Assembly (NCBI RefSeq): GCF_023639785.1
Contig: NZ_CP098325.1
Span: 1,798,001-1,862,000 of the forward strand
Direction of reading: 5' to 3'
DNA: 64,000 bases
Source of the DNA: Leclercia adecarboxylata
Lineage (GTDB): Bacteria; Pseudomonadota; Gammaproteobacteria; Enterobacterales; Enterobacteriaceae
In this document: piece by piece, positions 24,388 to 33,487 of the stretch
How the letters are laid out: each line of letters begins with the position of its first letter
Numbering within the stretch: the stretch's first letter is position 1
The notes under the pieces: generated by a model
The model's input: only the letters and a program-made list of their open reading frames with translations
What the model was told of the DNA's origin: nothing
Database searches by the model: none
Made by a program: the position numbers and the translations under genes

Positions 24388-24398
24388 AGCCGAAGCAC
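24388..24398 (+). repeat. attR core of the satellite (11 bp)
   Basis: AGCCGAAGCAC, identical to 13,406-13,416. The next codon (GAA, 24,399) continues the lambda E sequence after ..KPKH. Confidence 0.88.
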
Positions 24399-25178
24399 GA
24401 AGTAAACCCGCAGATGACCCTGCGTCGCCTGCCGGATGAAGATCCACAGAACCTGGCTGATCCTGCCTATCGCCGCCGCCGTATCATTCTGCAGAACATG
24501 AAAGATGAAGAGCTGGCGATTGCGCAGGTTGAAGAAATGCAGGCCGTATCCGCCGTGCTTAGCGGTAAATATACCATGACCGGGGAGGCGTTCGAGCCGG
24601 TGGAGGTGGATATGCAGCGCAGCGCCAGGAACAACATTGTTCAGGCGGGTGCTGCAGCCTGGTCCGCCCGGGACAAAGAAACCTATGATCCGACCGATGA
24701 CATCGAGACGTATGCGGTGAATGCCAGTGGCGTGGTCAACATCATCGTGTTCGATCCAAAGGGCTGGTCACTGTTCCGCTCCTTCAAGGCCGTCAAAGAC
24801 AAGCTGGATACCCGCCGCGGCTCTAACTCTGAGCTGGAAACCGCACTCAAGGATCTCGGTCAGGCGGTTTCCTACAAGGGTATGTACGGCGATGTGGCAA
24901 TCGTCGTGTATGCCGGACAGTACGTTGAAGGGGGTGTGCAGAAGAATTACCTGCCGGATAACACCATGGTACTGGGCAACACACAGGCGCGCGGTCTGCG
25001 GACCTATGGCTGTATCCAAGATGTGGACGCGCAACGCGAGGGCATTAATTCGTCCGCACGCTATCCGAAAAACTGGGTGCAGACCGGTGACCCGGCCCGT
25101 GAATTCACCATGATCCAGTCTGCGCCGCTGATGTTGCTGGCCGACGCGGACGAGTTTGTATCCGTCAAACTCGCGTAA
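24399..25178 (+). pseudogene. E: Major capsid protein gpE, 3' part (interrupted by satellite)
   Basis: Codons 83-341 of lambda-type E (EVNPQMTLRRLPDEDPQNLA to ..DEFVSVKLA). No inactivating change is seen, so selection has either been recent or is kept by excision. An internal ATG at 24,414 might give a truncated product, but without a ribosome-binding site that is unlikely. The rest of the head-tail operon continues directly after it. Confidence 0.93.
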
Positions 25179-25224
25179 CTTCCACCCGGTGGCCCTTCGG
25201 GGCCAATTCTTCGGAGTAGCTTCC

Positions 25225-25638
25225 ATGACTGAAAAAGAAACACTCATCGCCCGGCTGAAAGAGCTGGGCAAAATGCTTGGCCGCGACGTGAATACCAGCG
25301 GCACTATCCAGGAGCTGTCGATGCGTATTGCAGAGCTCGAAGAAGAACTGGATGAGGGGAGTGAAGTTGCTACGGGCGATAGCAACGGGCAGGGCGAAGC
25401 CGGTATTGTGGCTGGTGCGGGCGGAAATGTTCCCCCGGTAACAGCCGATACCACTGACGCAACCTTATCCGGTGATGGTGAGCTGGTGGCGGTTGAAACG
25501 CTGGTCACCCTGCATATTGACGCGTTGCACGCCGCGCGAAATGAGCCTGTATCAATTGTGGAGCCTGGCGTCACGATCCTCGTTACCGGGAATGAGGCAG
25601 GCTATCTGATTTCTCATGGACTGGTCCGCGACATCTGA
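25225..25638 (+). CDS. FI: DNA packaging chaperone gpFI
   Basis: 137 residues from ATG 25225 (CGGAGTAGCTTCC upstream). N-terminal helical part (MTEKETLIARLKELGKMLGR), an acidic/glycine linker, and a C-terminal domain (VSIVEPGVTILVTGNEAGYL). In lambda FI helps terminase-DNA complexes find proheads and is 132 residues. Whether FI accepts E' shells is open. Confidence 0.9.
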   Translation: MTEKETLIARLKELGKMLGRDVNTSGTIQELSMRIAELEEELDEGSEVATGDSNGQGEAGIVAGAGGNVPPVTADTTDATLSGDGELVAVETLVTLHIDALHAARNEPVSIVEPGVTILVTGNEAGYLISHGLVRDI

Positions 25639-25649
25639 CAGGGGGGACA

Positions 25650-26003
25650 GTGGCTGATTTCGAAAATCTCTTTGATGCAGCTATGTCACGGGCGGATGAC
25701 ACGATTCGCGACGTCATGGGCGCTGATGTAATGATGACGTCCGGTGCATTGTCGGGCGTCACGATTCACGGTGTCTTCGATGATCCTGAGAATATTGGTT
25801 ATGCCGGGGCAGGGGTCCGGATTGAAGGAACCAGCCCGTCTTTATTTGTGAAATCAACCACTGTTCAGCAGCTGGAACGCATGGACACCCTGATGATTAA
25901 CGGGCGGGCATTCTGGGTTGATCGTCTTGGCCCTGACGATTGCGGCTCCTGTCATATCTGGCTGGGCAATGGGAGCCCGCCCGCCGGCACCCGCCGTCGT
26001 TAA
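25650..26003 (+). CDS. FII: Head-tail connector gpFII
   Basis: 117 residues with GTG start, the same length as lambda FII. Segments such as MADFENLFDAAMSRADDTIR and GTSPSLFVKSTTVQQLERMD match the family. It binds the W-plugged portal and receives the tail. Confidence 0.93.
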   Translation: MADFENLFDAAMSRADDTIRDVMGADVMMTSGALSGVTIHGVFDDPENIGYAGAGVRIEGTSPSLFVKSTTVQQLERMDTLMINGRAFWVDRLGPDDCGSCHIWLGNGSPPAGTRRR

Positions 26004-26012
26004 GGAGGCTGC

Positions 26013-26567
26013 ATGTCCATTAAAGGCCTTGAGCAGGCGGTAGAGAATCTCAACAGCATCAGTAAAACTGCGGTTCCGCGCGCGTCAGCGCAGGCTGTTA
26101 ACCGTGTGGCAAACCGGGCCGTCAGCAGAAGCGTGACTGTTGTATCAAAAGCTACACGGGTCCCACGAAAGCTGGTGAAGCAGAGAGCCAGGGTGAGGCG
26201 GGCGACGGTCAAAAAGCCGCGAGCATTCATCCGCGTTAACCGCGGCAATTTACCGGCCATAAAACTCGGTACCGCCAGCGTGCGCCTCTCCCGCAGGAAG
26301 CGTGACCAGAAAGGGGCCAACAGCGTGCTGCGCATTGGTCCTTTCCGTTTCCCGGGCGGATTCATTCAGCAGCTTAAAAACGGCCGCTGGCATGTCATGA
26401 GGCGAACAGCAAAGCCCCGCTATCCGATCGAAGTAGTAAGCATTCCTCTGGCTGCCCCTTTAACCACAGCATTCAAGGTTGAGCTGCCGAAGCTCATGGA
26501 CTCAGATATGCCCAAAGAGCTCCGGGCATCCCTTACAAACCAACTCAGGTTGATTCTGACAAAATGA
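26013..26567 (+). CDS. Z: Minor tail protein gpZ
   Basis: 184 residues (lambda 192), basic, with KGLEQAVENLNSISKTAVPR at the start and RFPGGFIQQLKNGRWHVMRR later, typical of the gpZ family. Needed for proper positioning of DNA in the tail connector. It overlaps U by 4 nt. Confidence 0.92.
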   Translation: MSIKGLEQAVENLNSISKTAVPRASAQAVNRVANRAVSRSVTVVSKATRVPRKLVKQRARVRRATVKKPRAFIRVNRGNLPAIKLGTASVRLSRRKRDQKGANSVLRIGPFRFPGGFIQQLKNGRWHVMRRTAKPRYPIEVVSIPLAAPLTTAFKVELPKLMDSDMPKELRASLTNQLRLILTK

Positions 26568-26962
26568 AACACAGTGATATCCGACAGTTGATTCTTGACA
26601 CGCTGGAAAACGCAATTGGTACTGACGCCATTTATTTTGACGGCAGGCCAGCAGTGCTCGAAGAGGGAAATTTCCCGGCCGTCGCCGTTTATCTCACCGA
26701 CGCGGAGTACACCGGGGAAGAGCTGGATGCCGATATCTGGCAAGCCACTCTTCATGTTGAAGTCTTTCTTCCTGCCCAGGTGCCTGATTCGGAGCTGGAT
26801 GAATGGATGGAAGCGCGTGTTTACCCGGTTCTGGCGGAGATCCCGGGGCTTGCATCCCTTATCACCAACATGGTGCAGCAGGGCTATGACTACCAGCGCG
26901 ATGATGATATCGGACTCTGGAGTTCAGCCGATCTGAAATATTCCATCACCTACGAAATGTGA
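26564..26962 (+). CDS. U: Tail terminator gpU
   Basis: 132 residues (lambda 131). Forms the hexameric ring that stops tail tube growth and joins head and tail. Family-like segments: MKHSDIRQLILDTLENAIG, FPAVAVYLTDAEYTGEELD. Confidence 0.93.
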   Translation: MKHSDIRQLILDTLENAIGTDAIYFDGRPAVLEEGNFPAVAVYLTDAEYTGEELDADIWQATLHVEVFLPAQVPDSELDEWMEARVYPVLAEIPGLASLITNMVQQGYDYQRDDDIGLWSSADLKYSITYEM

Positions 26963-26969
26963 GGACGCT

Positions 26970-27707
26970 ATGACCACACCTAACCCGCTGGCACCGACGA
27001 AAGGGGCCGGCACCACCCTCTGGATTTATACCGGAAGCGGCGATCCCTACGCCAGTCCCCTTTCGGATGTTAACTGGCTGCGTCTGGCAAAGATCAAGGA
27101 TCTGCAGCCAGGCGAACTCACCGCCGAATCAGAGGACGACACCTATATCGATGACGACAACGCCGACTGGGCTTCATCCATGCAGGGGCAGAAATCAGCA
27201 GGCGACACGAGTTTTACTCTGGCATGGCTGCCGGGTGAAAGTGGTCAGCAGGACCTGGTAAACTGGTTCGATGACGGCACGGTTAAAGGATACAAAATCA
27301 AATACCCGAATGGCGCCGTCGATGTCTTTAAAGGCTGGGTGAGTAGCCTTGGGAAGACCGTTTCGGCTAAAGAAGTGATGACCCGAACGGCAAAGATCAC
27401 CAATAACGGCAAACCCTCTCTGGCAGAAGACAGCGGTATTGCGGTAATTGGCGTGACGGATATCAGCCTGGATAAATCCACTGCAGCGGTCGCTGTCGGT
27501 GCGACCACGCAACTGGCAGTAACGGTCCTGCCAGCCAGCGCTTCAGATGCTTCCTTCCGCGTGGCGACTTCTGATCCGTCGAAAGCAACAGTGACGGTCA
27601 GTGGTTCAACGGTGACCGTCACCGGCGTGGCGGCGGGCTCCGTTGAAATTATTGTCATGACCAATAGCGGTAACTTTGCGGCAATCTGCAAGGTGACCGT
27701 TTCCTGA
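26970..27707 (+). CDS. V: Major tail tube protein gpV
   Basis: 245 residues (lambda 246). The N-terminal two-thirds is the tube domain; the last 90 residues (ISLDKSTAAVAVGATTQLAV, SGSTVTVTGVAAGSVEIIV) form a Big_2-type immunoglobulin-like domain displayed on the tail surface, as in lambda. Confidence 0.94.
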   Translation: MTTPNPLAPTKGAGTTLWIYTGSGDPYASPLSDVNWLRLAKIKDLQPGELTAESEDDTYIDDDNADWASSMQGQKSAGDTSFTLAWLPGESGQQDLVNWFDDGTVKGYKIKYPNGAVDVFKGWVSSLGKTVSAKEVMTRTAKITNNGKPSLAEDSGIAVIGVTDISLDKSTAAVAVGATTQLAVTVLPASASDASFRVATSDPSKATVTVSGSTVTVTGVAAGSVEIIVMTNSGNFAAICKVTVS

Positions 27708-27742
27708 ATCCCGGGGCGTGAGCCCCGTACTCCGGAGTAAAT

Positions 27743-28156
27743 ATGTTTCTTAAAACTGAACCGCTCGAGCATAACGGCAGCAGCGTGACGCTGTACCAGC
27801 TGTCCGCGCTGCAGCGCATTGAACATCTCGAATACCTGAAAAAGCTGGAAGCGGTTGAAGAAGATGATTTCCAGACCGCTATCACCCTCACCGTGAAAAA
27901 TGGTGCTTACCTGGTGGCGTTGTCGCTCTGGCATGGTCATACGGTGAAAGGTACGCTTCCTGAGGGCGCGCCGGCGGAAGTGACGAAAATTCAGGATGAA
28001 GTCCTGCAGACCTGGCCGACGGAGCTTATTGCTGAAGCGGATTTTAAGGTGAAACTCCTCTCCGGCATGATTGAACCGCAGCTGGAGGATCCGCAGGTTG
28101 GCATCAGCGAACCTGCAGAACCTGTTACGGCGGAAAAGCCCTCGCCAGTGAGCTGA
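27743..28156 (+). CDS. G: Tail assembly chaperone gpG
   Basis: 137 residues (lambda 140), ending in [10 protein letters not shown]. It coats the tape measure protein during tail assembly. A fraction of ribosomes shifts frame near its end to give the GT product described separately. Confidence 0.92.
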   Translation: MFLKTEPLEHNGSSVTLYQLSALQRIEHLEYLKKLEAVEEDDFQTAITLTVKNGAYLVALSLWHGHTVKGTLPEGAPAEVTKIQDEVLQTWPTELIAEADFKVKLLSGMIEPQLEDPQVGISEPAEPVTAEKPSPVS

Positions 28157-28485
28157 CGTTTGTCCTGAAACTGGCGCGTGAGTTCGGTCGCCCTGACTGG
28201 CGCGCCATGCTTGCTGGCATGTCCTCTTCGGAGTATGGCGACTGGAAAATCTTCTACCGGGATAATTTCTTTCATGATGCGCAGCTGGACGCCCACTTCT
28301 CCGGCCTGCTCTACACCATTTCAACCCTGTTTTTTGCCGATCCGGAGCTGACGCCTGCCTGCTTCAGTATTCTTTCACCGGCATCTGAATCCATCGAGGT
28401 AGCAGAGCCGGACGACGATGCGCTGATGGCGAAGGCGGAAGGTATTTCTGGAGGTATGCGCTATGGCCCAGACGGCAGTCGGTGA
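27743..28485 (+). CDS. GT: Tail assembly chaperone gpGT (programmed -1 frameshift)
   Basis: After ..VTAEK a -1 shift continues into [20 protein letters not shown], the start of lambda T, and runs to the stop at 28,485. The shift site is GGAAAAG (28,132-28,138), in place of lambda GGGAAAG, so only the A-site codon (AAG to AAA) re-pairs well. The G/GT ratio sets tail assembly. The T part overlaps the start of H by 23 nt. Confidence 0.85.
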
Positions 28486-30958
28486 TCTGGTCGTTAATCT
28501 TGACGTCAACTCGACGAAATTTAACGAGCAGATCAACTACGTCAAAAAAGAATTCAGGCAAACGGGAGACGCGGCGAACGATTCAGCTTTGCGGATCCAG
28601 CAGTCATTCAGCCGTCAGGAGAGCGCTGCCCGCAAGGCAGGCATCTCTGTCGGTCAGTATACCGCGGCGATGCGCATGCTCCCGGCGCAGTTTACTGATG
28701 TGGCAACGCAGCTGGCAGGTGGTCAGAACCCCTGGCTTATTTTGCTCCAGCAGGGTGGGCAGGTAAAAGATTCCTTTGGCGGTGTTATTCCAACGTTTCG
28801 TGCGCTATTGGGATCTATCTCGCCGGTTATGCTTGGTATTGGTGCGCTCTCTTCAGCGACGGGGGCACTGTTATATACCTGGTACGCCGGGTCGTCCACA
28901 TTATCCGATTTCAATAAAACGCTGGTGCTCTCCGGTAACACTGCGGGGCTGACTGCCGATCGGATGCTCACGCTGGCGCGAAGCGGCCAGTCCGCTGGAC
29001 TGACGTTTAATCAGACGAGCAAGGCACTGACGGAGCTGATCAACGCTGGAGTGCGTGCCGGTGCCCATTTTGATGACATGAGTCAGGCCGTGGCCCGCTT
29101 CACCGAAGCATCGGGTGTACCAGTCGATAAGGTTGCCGCTGCGTATGGTAAGCTGACAACTGACCCGACATCCGGGCTCATTGCAATGGCCCAGCAATTT
29201 CACAACGTCACTGCCGAGCAAATCGCCCATGTTGCACAGTTGCAGCGCGCAGGCGATGAGGCCGCAGCACTTAAGGCGGCAAACGACGCGGCCACCGCCG
29301 GTTTCAACGATCAGACCAAATCCATACGGGAAAATATGGGGTCGATTGAAACTGCTGCCGATACGCTGAAACGCGCGTTTAAGTCAATGTGGGATGCGGC
29401 GCTTGACGTTGGTCGGCCTGATACTGTCCAAGAGATAGTCAGAAAGGCCGAAGCGGCATTTAAAAAAGCCAATGAGATATGGAACCTCCGGAAAGATGAC
29501 CGTTATGTAAATGATGAAGCACGTGCGCGGTTCTGGAATGACCGCGAAACGGCCAGGCTGGCGCTGGACATGGCGCAACAGCAGGCGGGGATTTCCAAAG
29601 CGAATGAGGTGAATGCCTCCCGCGAAGCGACAGCGGAATCGGATCGTCAGAAGTATGCCGCGCAGGCGCAGGCAAACTATGCCAAAACCCAGACCGCGCT
29701 GGAAAAATACACGTTACGTCAGAATGAACTTAACAGGGCGCTGAAAGAGGGACGGATCCTTCAGGCTGACTACAACATCAACATGGCGGTGGCGAAAAAA
29801 GAGTATGAGGACTCGCTGAAGAAACCGACGAAAGGCAGGACGCCCGGAGGCGCAAAACTCACCGACAGCACCAGTGCGCAGACACTGGAGTTGCAGACGC
29901 AGATTGAGGTTTTGCGTCAGCACAGTGATATCAATGACACGATTAGCCAGCAGCGCCAGCAGTTGTGGAAAGAGCAGGCCAGATTTACGATCCTTGAGCA
30001 GGCTGCCAGAACCCGGGCACTGACGGAAGATGAAAAGTCCCTGCTCGCCAGCAAGGATAAGGTGCTCGCTCAGGCTGAAATCAATGCAAAACTGGGTGAC
30101 CAGATCATCAAGCAGGAGCGCCTCAACCGTCTGCAGGACACATCGCAAAAATATGTTACCCAGATGGGTGAAAAAACCCGGGCGCTGGCGGAAAGCGCGG
30201 GGATGAGCAGTCGTGCGGCACAGCGGCGCAATGAGGAGGCTCAATTACTACAGGGCTGGAAAAATGGCGGCGGGTCTGAAAAAGATCAGGGCTACCAGAA
30301 GGAGCTGCAGGCGCTACAGGGATATTATCAGGAACAGGATAAAGTGCGCGGTGACTGGCTGTCTGGTGGGAAATCCGCCTGGGCTGATTACGCCGATTCT
30401 GCGGGTGACGCGTACGGCCAGATGAAAAATGTAGCAGCCAGCACCTTTGACGGAATGACGCAAAATCTTGCCGACATGCTTACCACCGGTAAAGCAAAGT
30501 GGGGTGACTTCACCCGCTCAACGCTTTCGATGCTGGCGCAAATCGCCCTTAAACAAGCGGGGGTAGGGATCGTGGGCGCTGTCAGTTCGGCTATCGGATT
30601 TGCCGGAGGCGGCTATACCGGATCGGGCGGTAAATATGAACCTGCCGGGGTGGTTCATCGCGGAGAGTTCGTTTTTACCAAAGAGGCGACCAGCCGGATC
30701 GGGGTGGGGAATCTGTACAGCATGATGCGCGGTTATGCGTCCGGCGGACTGGTGGGTGGCGGCAGTATGCCCGCTGCGGCCGCGGGGGGGATCAGCGTCT
30801 ATGCGCCGGTCAGTATCAGTCAGGAGGGGGGTGGCGAGTCCAGCCAGGCGGACACCATCGGAACAGCGCGGCAGCTTCAGGGCATTGTTCAGCAGACCAT
30901 CACCGACCGGCTTAAAAAGGAGATGGGGCCGGGTGGTGTACTTTACCCAAGGAGATAG
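28463..30958 (+). CDS. H: Tape measure protein gpH
   Basis: 831 residues (lambda 853). N-terminal [20 protein letters not shown] and long helical/coiled-coil stretches through the middle ([14 protein letters not shown].., [13 protein letters not shown]), with hydrophobic parts near residues 115-140 and glycine-rich C-terminus ([20 protein letters not shown]). Its length sets the tail length, so the tail should be about as long as lambda's. Confidence 0.94.
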   Translation: MAQTAVGDLVVNLDVNSTKFNEQINYVKKEFRQTGDAANDSALRIQQSFSRQESAARKAGISVGQYTAAMRMLPAQFTDVATQLAGGQNPWLILLQQGGQVKDSFGGVIPTFRALLGSISPVMLGIGALSSATGALLYTWYAGSSTLSDFNKTLVLSGNTAGLTADRMLTLARSGQSAGLTFNQTSKALTELINAGVRAGAHFDDMSQAVARFTEASGVPVDKVAAAYGKLTTDPTSGLIAMAQQFHNVTAEQIAHVAQLQRAGDEAAALKAANDAATAGFNDQTKSIRENMGSIETAADTLKRAFKSMWDAALDVGRPDTVQEIVRKAEAAFKKANEIWNLRKDDRYVNDEARARFWNDRETARLALDMAQQQAGISKANEVNASREATAESDRQKYAAQAQANYAKTQTALEKYTLRQNELNRALKEGRILQADYNINMAVAKKEYEDSLKKPTKGRTPGGAKLTDSTSAQTLELQTQIEVLRQHSDINDTISQQRQQLWKEQARFTILEQAARTRALTEDEKSLLASKDKVLAQAEINAKLGDQIIKQERLNRLQDTSQKYVTQMGEKTRALAESAGMSSRAAQRRNEEAQLLQGWKNGGGSEKDQGYQKELQALQGYYQEQDKVRGDWLSGGKSAWADYADSAGDAYGQMKNVAASTFDGMTQNLADMLTTGKAKWGDFTRSTLSMLAQIALKQAGVGIVGAVSSAIGFAGGGYTGSGGKYEPAGVVHRGEFVFTKEATSRIGVGNLYSMMRGYASGGLVGGGSMPAAAAGGISVYAPVSISQEGGGESSQADTIGTARQLQGIVQQTITDRLKKEMGPGGVLYPRR

Positions 30959-30960
30959 CA

Positions 30961-31299
30961 GTGACAGACACATTCAGCTGGCGCACCCGTAAAACAGCCC
31001 GGGGAACGGAAAGCGCCCGTACGCTTCAGTCCCAGTTTGGCGACGGGTATAAACAGGTCGCCGGGATGGGGATCAATGACAGGTCTGAAGTCTGGGATCT
31101 TGACTGGACGGGAACACGAAGCGAGGCCGCAGTGCTGCGTGCGTTTCTTATGTCGCACATCACTAAATCGTTCTGGTGGACGAACCCCTGGGGGGAGAAG
31201 AAGCTCTACCGGATGAAGGCTGATTCCTTCAGTGTTTCGTTCCCCTCCGGGATAAAAGCGACAGTAGCGTTCACGTTCGAGCAGTCCTTTGCTCCCTGA
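30961..31299 (+). CDS. M: Minor tail protein gpM
   Basis: 112 residues from GTG 30961 with AAGGAGAT upstream. Lambda M is 109. Typical features: LQSQFGDGYKQVAGMGIND and FWWTNPWGEKKLYRM. A tail-tip baseplate component. Confidence 0.92.
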   Translation: MTDTFSWRTRKTARGTESARTLQSQFGDGYKQVAGMGINDRSEVWDLDWTGTRSEAAVLRAFLMSHITKSFWWTNPWGEKKLYRMKADSFSVSFPSGIKATVAFTFEQSFAP

Positions 31300-31356
31300 A
31301 TATCTTCAAATCCAGAATGACTGACCGCCTCCGGGCGGTTTTTTTATGGGGCGAAT

Positions 31357-32094
31357 ATGAGTTTCACGCAGGATATACAGCAGCTGGAACCGGGCCAGTT
31401 AGTCCAGCTGATCGAAATAGACGGCACCGAATTTGGCATGGATACCGTGCTGCGCTTTCATGCCCACAATATTGCTTCTGCAGGCTGGACTGCATACGCG
31501 GCTGACAACCTGCCTGCCATTATCTGGCAGGGTCAGCAGTACGACCCTTACCCTTACGAGCTGAAAGGCCTGGAGCTGTCCAGCACCGGGGCACAGCCCA
31601 CACCCACGCTTTCCGTTTCGAACGTCGGCAACTACGTGACTGCGCTGTGTCTCGAGTACGACGACCTGGCGAGGGCAAAGGTGAAGATCCACACCACGCT
31701 GGCGAAGTACCTGGACGCGGCCAACTGGACAGCCGGCAACCCGAACGCCAGCCCGGCCGACGAGCGCGTACAGCTTTTTTACGTCAATGCCAAAACCGCT
31801 GAAACGCGGGTGCAGGTCGACTTTGAACTGTGCTCACCCTTTGACATCCAGAACCTGCAGTTACCCACCCGGCAGATCACGCCGGTCTGCACCTGGTGCA
31901 CGCGCGGCTGGTACCGAACCGGTACCGGATGCGACTACAACGGGAACCGCTATTTTCTAAAGGACGGCACCCCCACGGATAACCCGGCGCTGGATATGTG
32001 CGGCGGCCAGATGCAGGACTGCGAAGCGCGGTTCGGGACCGGTAACCCGCTGCCGTTTGGCGGCTTCCCGGCGGCAAACCTTCAGGGTAAATGA
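31357..32094 (+). CDS. L: Minor tail protein gpL
   Basis: 245 residues (lambda 232). Contains the Cys-rich C-terminal region (ITPVCTWCTRGWYRTGTGCD, DMCGGQMQDCEARFG) of the gpL family, which in lambda binds an iron-sulfur cluster. A tail-tip protein; overlaps K by 4 nt. Confidence 0.92.
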   Translation: MSFTQDIQQLEPGQLVQLIEIDGTEFGMDTVLRFHAHNIASAGWTAYAADNLPAIIWQGQQYDPYPYELKGLELSSTGAQPTPTLSVSNVGNYVTALCLEYDDLARAKVKIHTTLAKYLDAANWTAGNPNASPADERVQLFYVNAKTAETRVQVDFELCSPFDIQNLQLPTRQITPVCTWCTRGWYRTGTGCDYNGNRYFLKDGTPTDNPALDMCGGQMQDCEARFGTGNPLPFGGFPAANLQGK

Positions 32095-32843
32095 CCATGC
32101 GAAAAAAACTGATGGATGCGATCCGCGCTCATGTTGCCGCGGAATATCCGAACGAGGCCTGCGGCGTGGTGGTGCAGGCTGGACGGGCGCAGCAGTACAT
32201 TCCGTGCCGGAATATTTCAGCAACGCCCACTGAGGCCTTCACGATCTCGCCGGAGGATAAGCTGGCAGCATCGGAGCAGGGCGAAATCATTATGGTTATC
32301 CACTCGCATCCTGATGTGGTGCAGCTTGTGCCGTCCGAAATGGACAGGGTGCAGTGCGACTGGTCCGGAATGGAATGGGGCATCATGAGCTGGCCGGACG
32401 GGGATTTCTGCACGCTTGCCCCACGCGAAGACCGGGACTACGCCGGGCGCCGCTGGGTGCTGGGCTTTGCCGACTGCTGGTCGCTGATCCGTGAGTGGTT
32501 CCAGCGTGAGCACGGCATTACCCTGGGTGATTACTCGGTACCGTACGAGTGGTGGGAGCAGGGGGAAAATCGCTACGACGATAACTGGGAGGCAGAAGGT
32601 TTTATTCAGGTGGACCCGGCTGATATGCGGCCCGGCGATATGATCATGATGCGCATACAGGCGCCGGTAACCAACCACGCGGCCGTTTACCTCGGTCACC
32701 ACGAGCACCAGGACAATATTATGCTGCACCACAATTTCGGCAGCCTCTCTGCCCGGGTGCCGTACGGCAAGTATTACCGTGACCGCACCGTTCGGGTGGT
32801 CCGGCACAGGGAGCTGATGAATGCTGAAAACACTGATTCTTGA
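32091..32843 (+). CDS. K: Tail protein gpK: JAMM peptidase + NlpC/P60 domain
   Basis: 250 residues. The N-terminal JAB/MPN domain has IHSHPDVVQLVPSEMD (the H-x-H...S..D zinc motif). The C-terminal NlpC/P60 domain has FADCWSLIREWF (catalytic Cys) and NHAAVYLGHH (catalytic His). The annotated lambda K lacks part of the N-terminus, which explains the length difference. It probably helps DNA entry across the cell wall. Confidence 0.92.
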   Translation: MTMRKKLMDAIRAHVAAEYPNEACGVVVQAGRAQQYIPCRNISATPTEAFTISPEDKLAASEQGEIIMVIHSHPDVVQLVPSEMDRVQCDWSGMEWGIMSWPDGDFCTLAPREDRDYAGRRWVLGFADCWSLIREWFQREHGITLGDYSVPYEWWEQGENRYDDNWEAEGFIQVDPADMRPGDMIMMRIQAPVTNHAAVYLGHHEHQDNIMLHHNFGSLSARVPYGKYYRDRTVRVVRHRELMNAENTDS

Positions 32844-33435
32844 AGGTCGCATGGCTAAAAAGTTCGGGCGTGAACACAAATTTCACGTTGAGGATCTGCG
32901 CGAGATGTTGCGGGCCATGTGCAGCCAGGTTCCCGGTTTTAAACGCTACCTGTCAGAAGGACATATGCAGGGGATCCGCTTTGCCTTCTTCAATGGCAAA
33001 AACAACATCGGCCTTGACGAGTTTGACATGACCCGCGGCGGTACGGTGTACCGGATTTCGGCCATTACCGAGGGCTCAAAGCGCGGCGGCGTGCTGCAGA
33101 TCGTTATCGGGGCAGTGGCTCTCGTGGCCGCGTATTTTACTGCTGGCGCCTCGCTGACAGCGATAGGTCTGAGCACAGCTGCCGCAACCGCGACAACAAC
33201 GGCCCTGACTGGTCTCGGCCTGTCAATGATGCTGGGGGGCGTCGTTCAGCTGTTGACTCCCCAGCCAAAATACAATGTCGGCGCCTCATCCAGTACGGAC
33301 AACAAACCCAACTACGCCTTTGGCGCGCCGGTGAACACCGTGGCTGTGGGTTATCCGGTCCCCGTGTTTTTTGGTGAGCGCGAGATCGGCGGGGCAGTCA
33401 TCAGCGCGGGGATCTTCTCCAGCGACCAGCAGTAA
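32821..33435 (+). CDS. I: Tail assembly protein gpI
   Basis: 204 residues, starting inside K as in lambda. N-terminal ubiquitin-like part (ILEGRMAKKFGREHKFHVED), then a hydrophobic Ala/Gly/Thr-rich stretch (GVLQIVIGAVALVAAYFTAG..). Required for tail tip assembly; not found in mature lambda virions. Confidence 0.9.
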   Translation: MLKTLILEGRMAKKFGREHKFHVEDLREMLRAMCSQVPGFKRYLSEGHMQGIRFAFFNGKNNIGLDEFDMTRGGTVYRISAITEGSKRGGVLQIVIGAVALVAAYFTAGASLTAIGLSTAAATATTTALTGLGLSMMLGGVVQLLTPQPKYNVGASSSTDNKPNYAFGAPVNTVAVGYPVPVFFGEREIGGAVISAGIFSSDQQ

Positions 33436-33487
33436 ATTTTATTGCAGCTACAGGCCACCTCCGGGTGGCTTTTTTTATGGGTGAAAT

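Larger units (their letters stand above)
13417..24398 (+). mobile_element. Phage satellite (PICI-like) inserted in capsid gene E, with own capsid, cos and TerS genes
   Basis: 10,982 bp bounded by 11-bp core repeats with paired integrase arm sites inside each end. Contents in order: integrase, AlpA, TIR-like protein, small repressor-like protein, Icd-like protein, two small genes, RepA-type helicase, iterons, GIY-YIG-like protein, capsid E', decoration D', second AlpA-like protein, helper-type cosQ-cosN, small terminase, reverse transcriptase. It lacks a large terminase, portal, scaffold, protease and tail genes, so it must depend on a helper. Int-AlpA-replication-packaging content is that of PICI/P4-type satellites. 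Use of lambda-type E/D genes and insertion into the helper's E gene are, as far as I know, not described. Confidence 0.88.

Noticed and set aside
20018..25178. E' and the two E pieces as a simple duplication of one gene by assembly error
   Set aside because: E' differs throughout from E, especially at the N-terminus, and is embedded in satellite DNA with its own D', cos and TerS; the split E pieces join perfectly.
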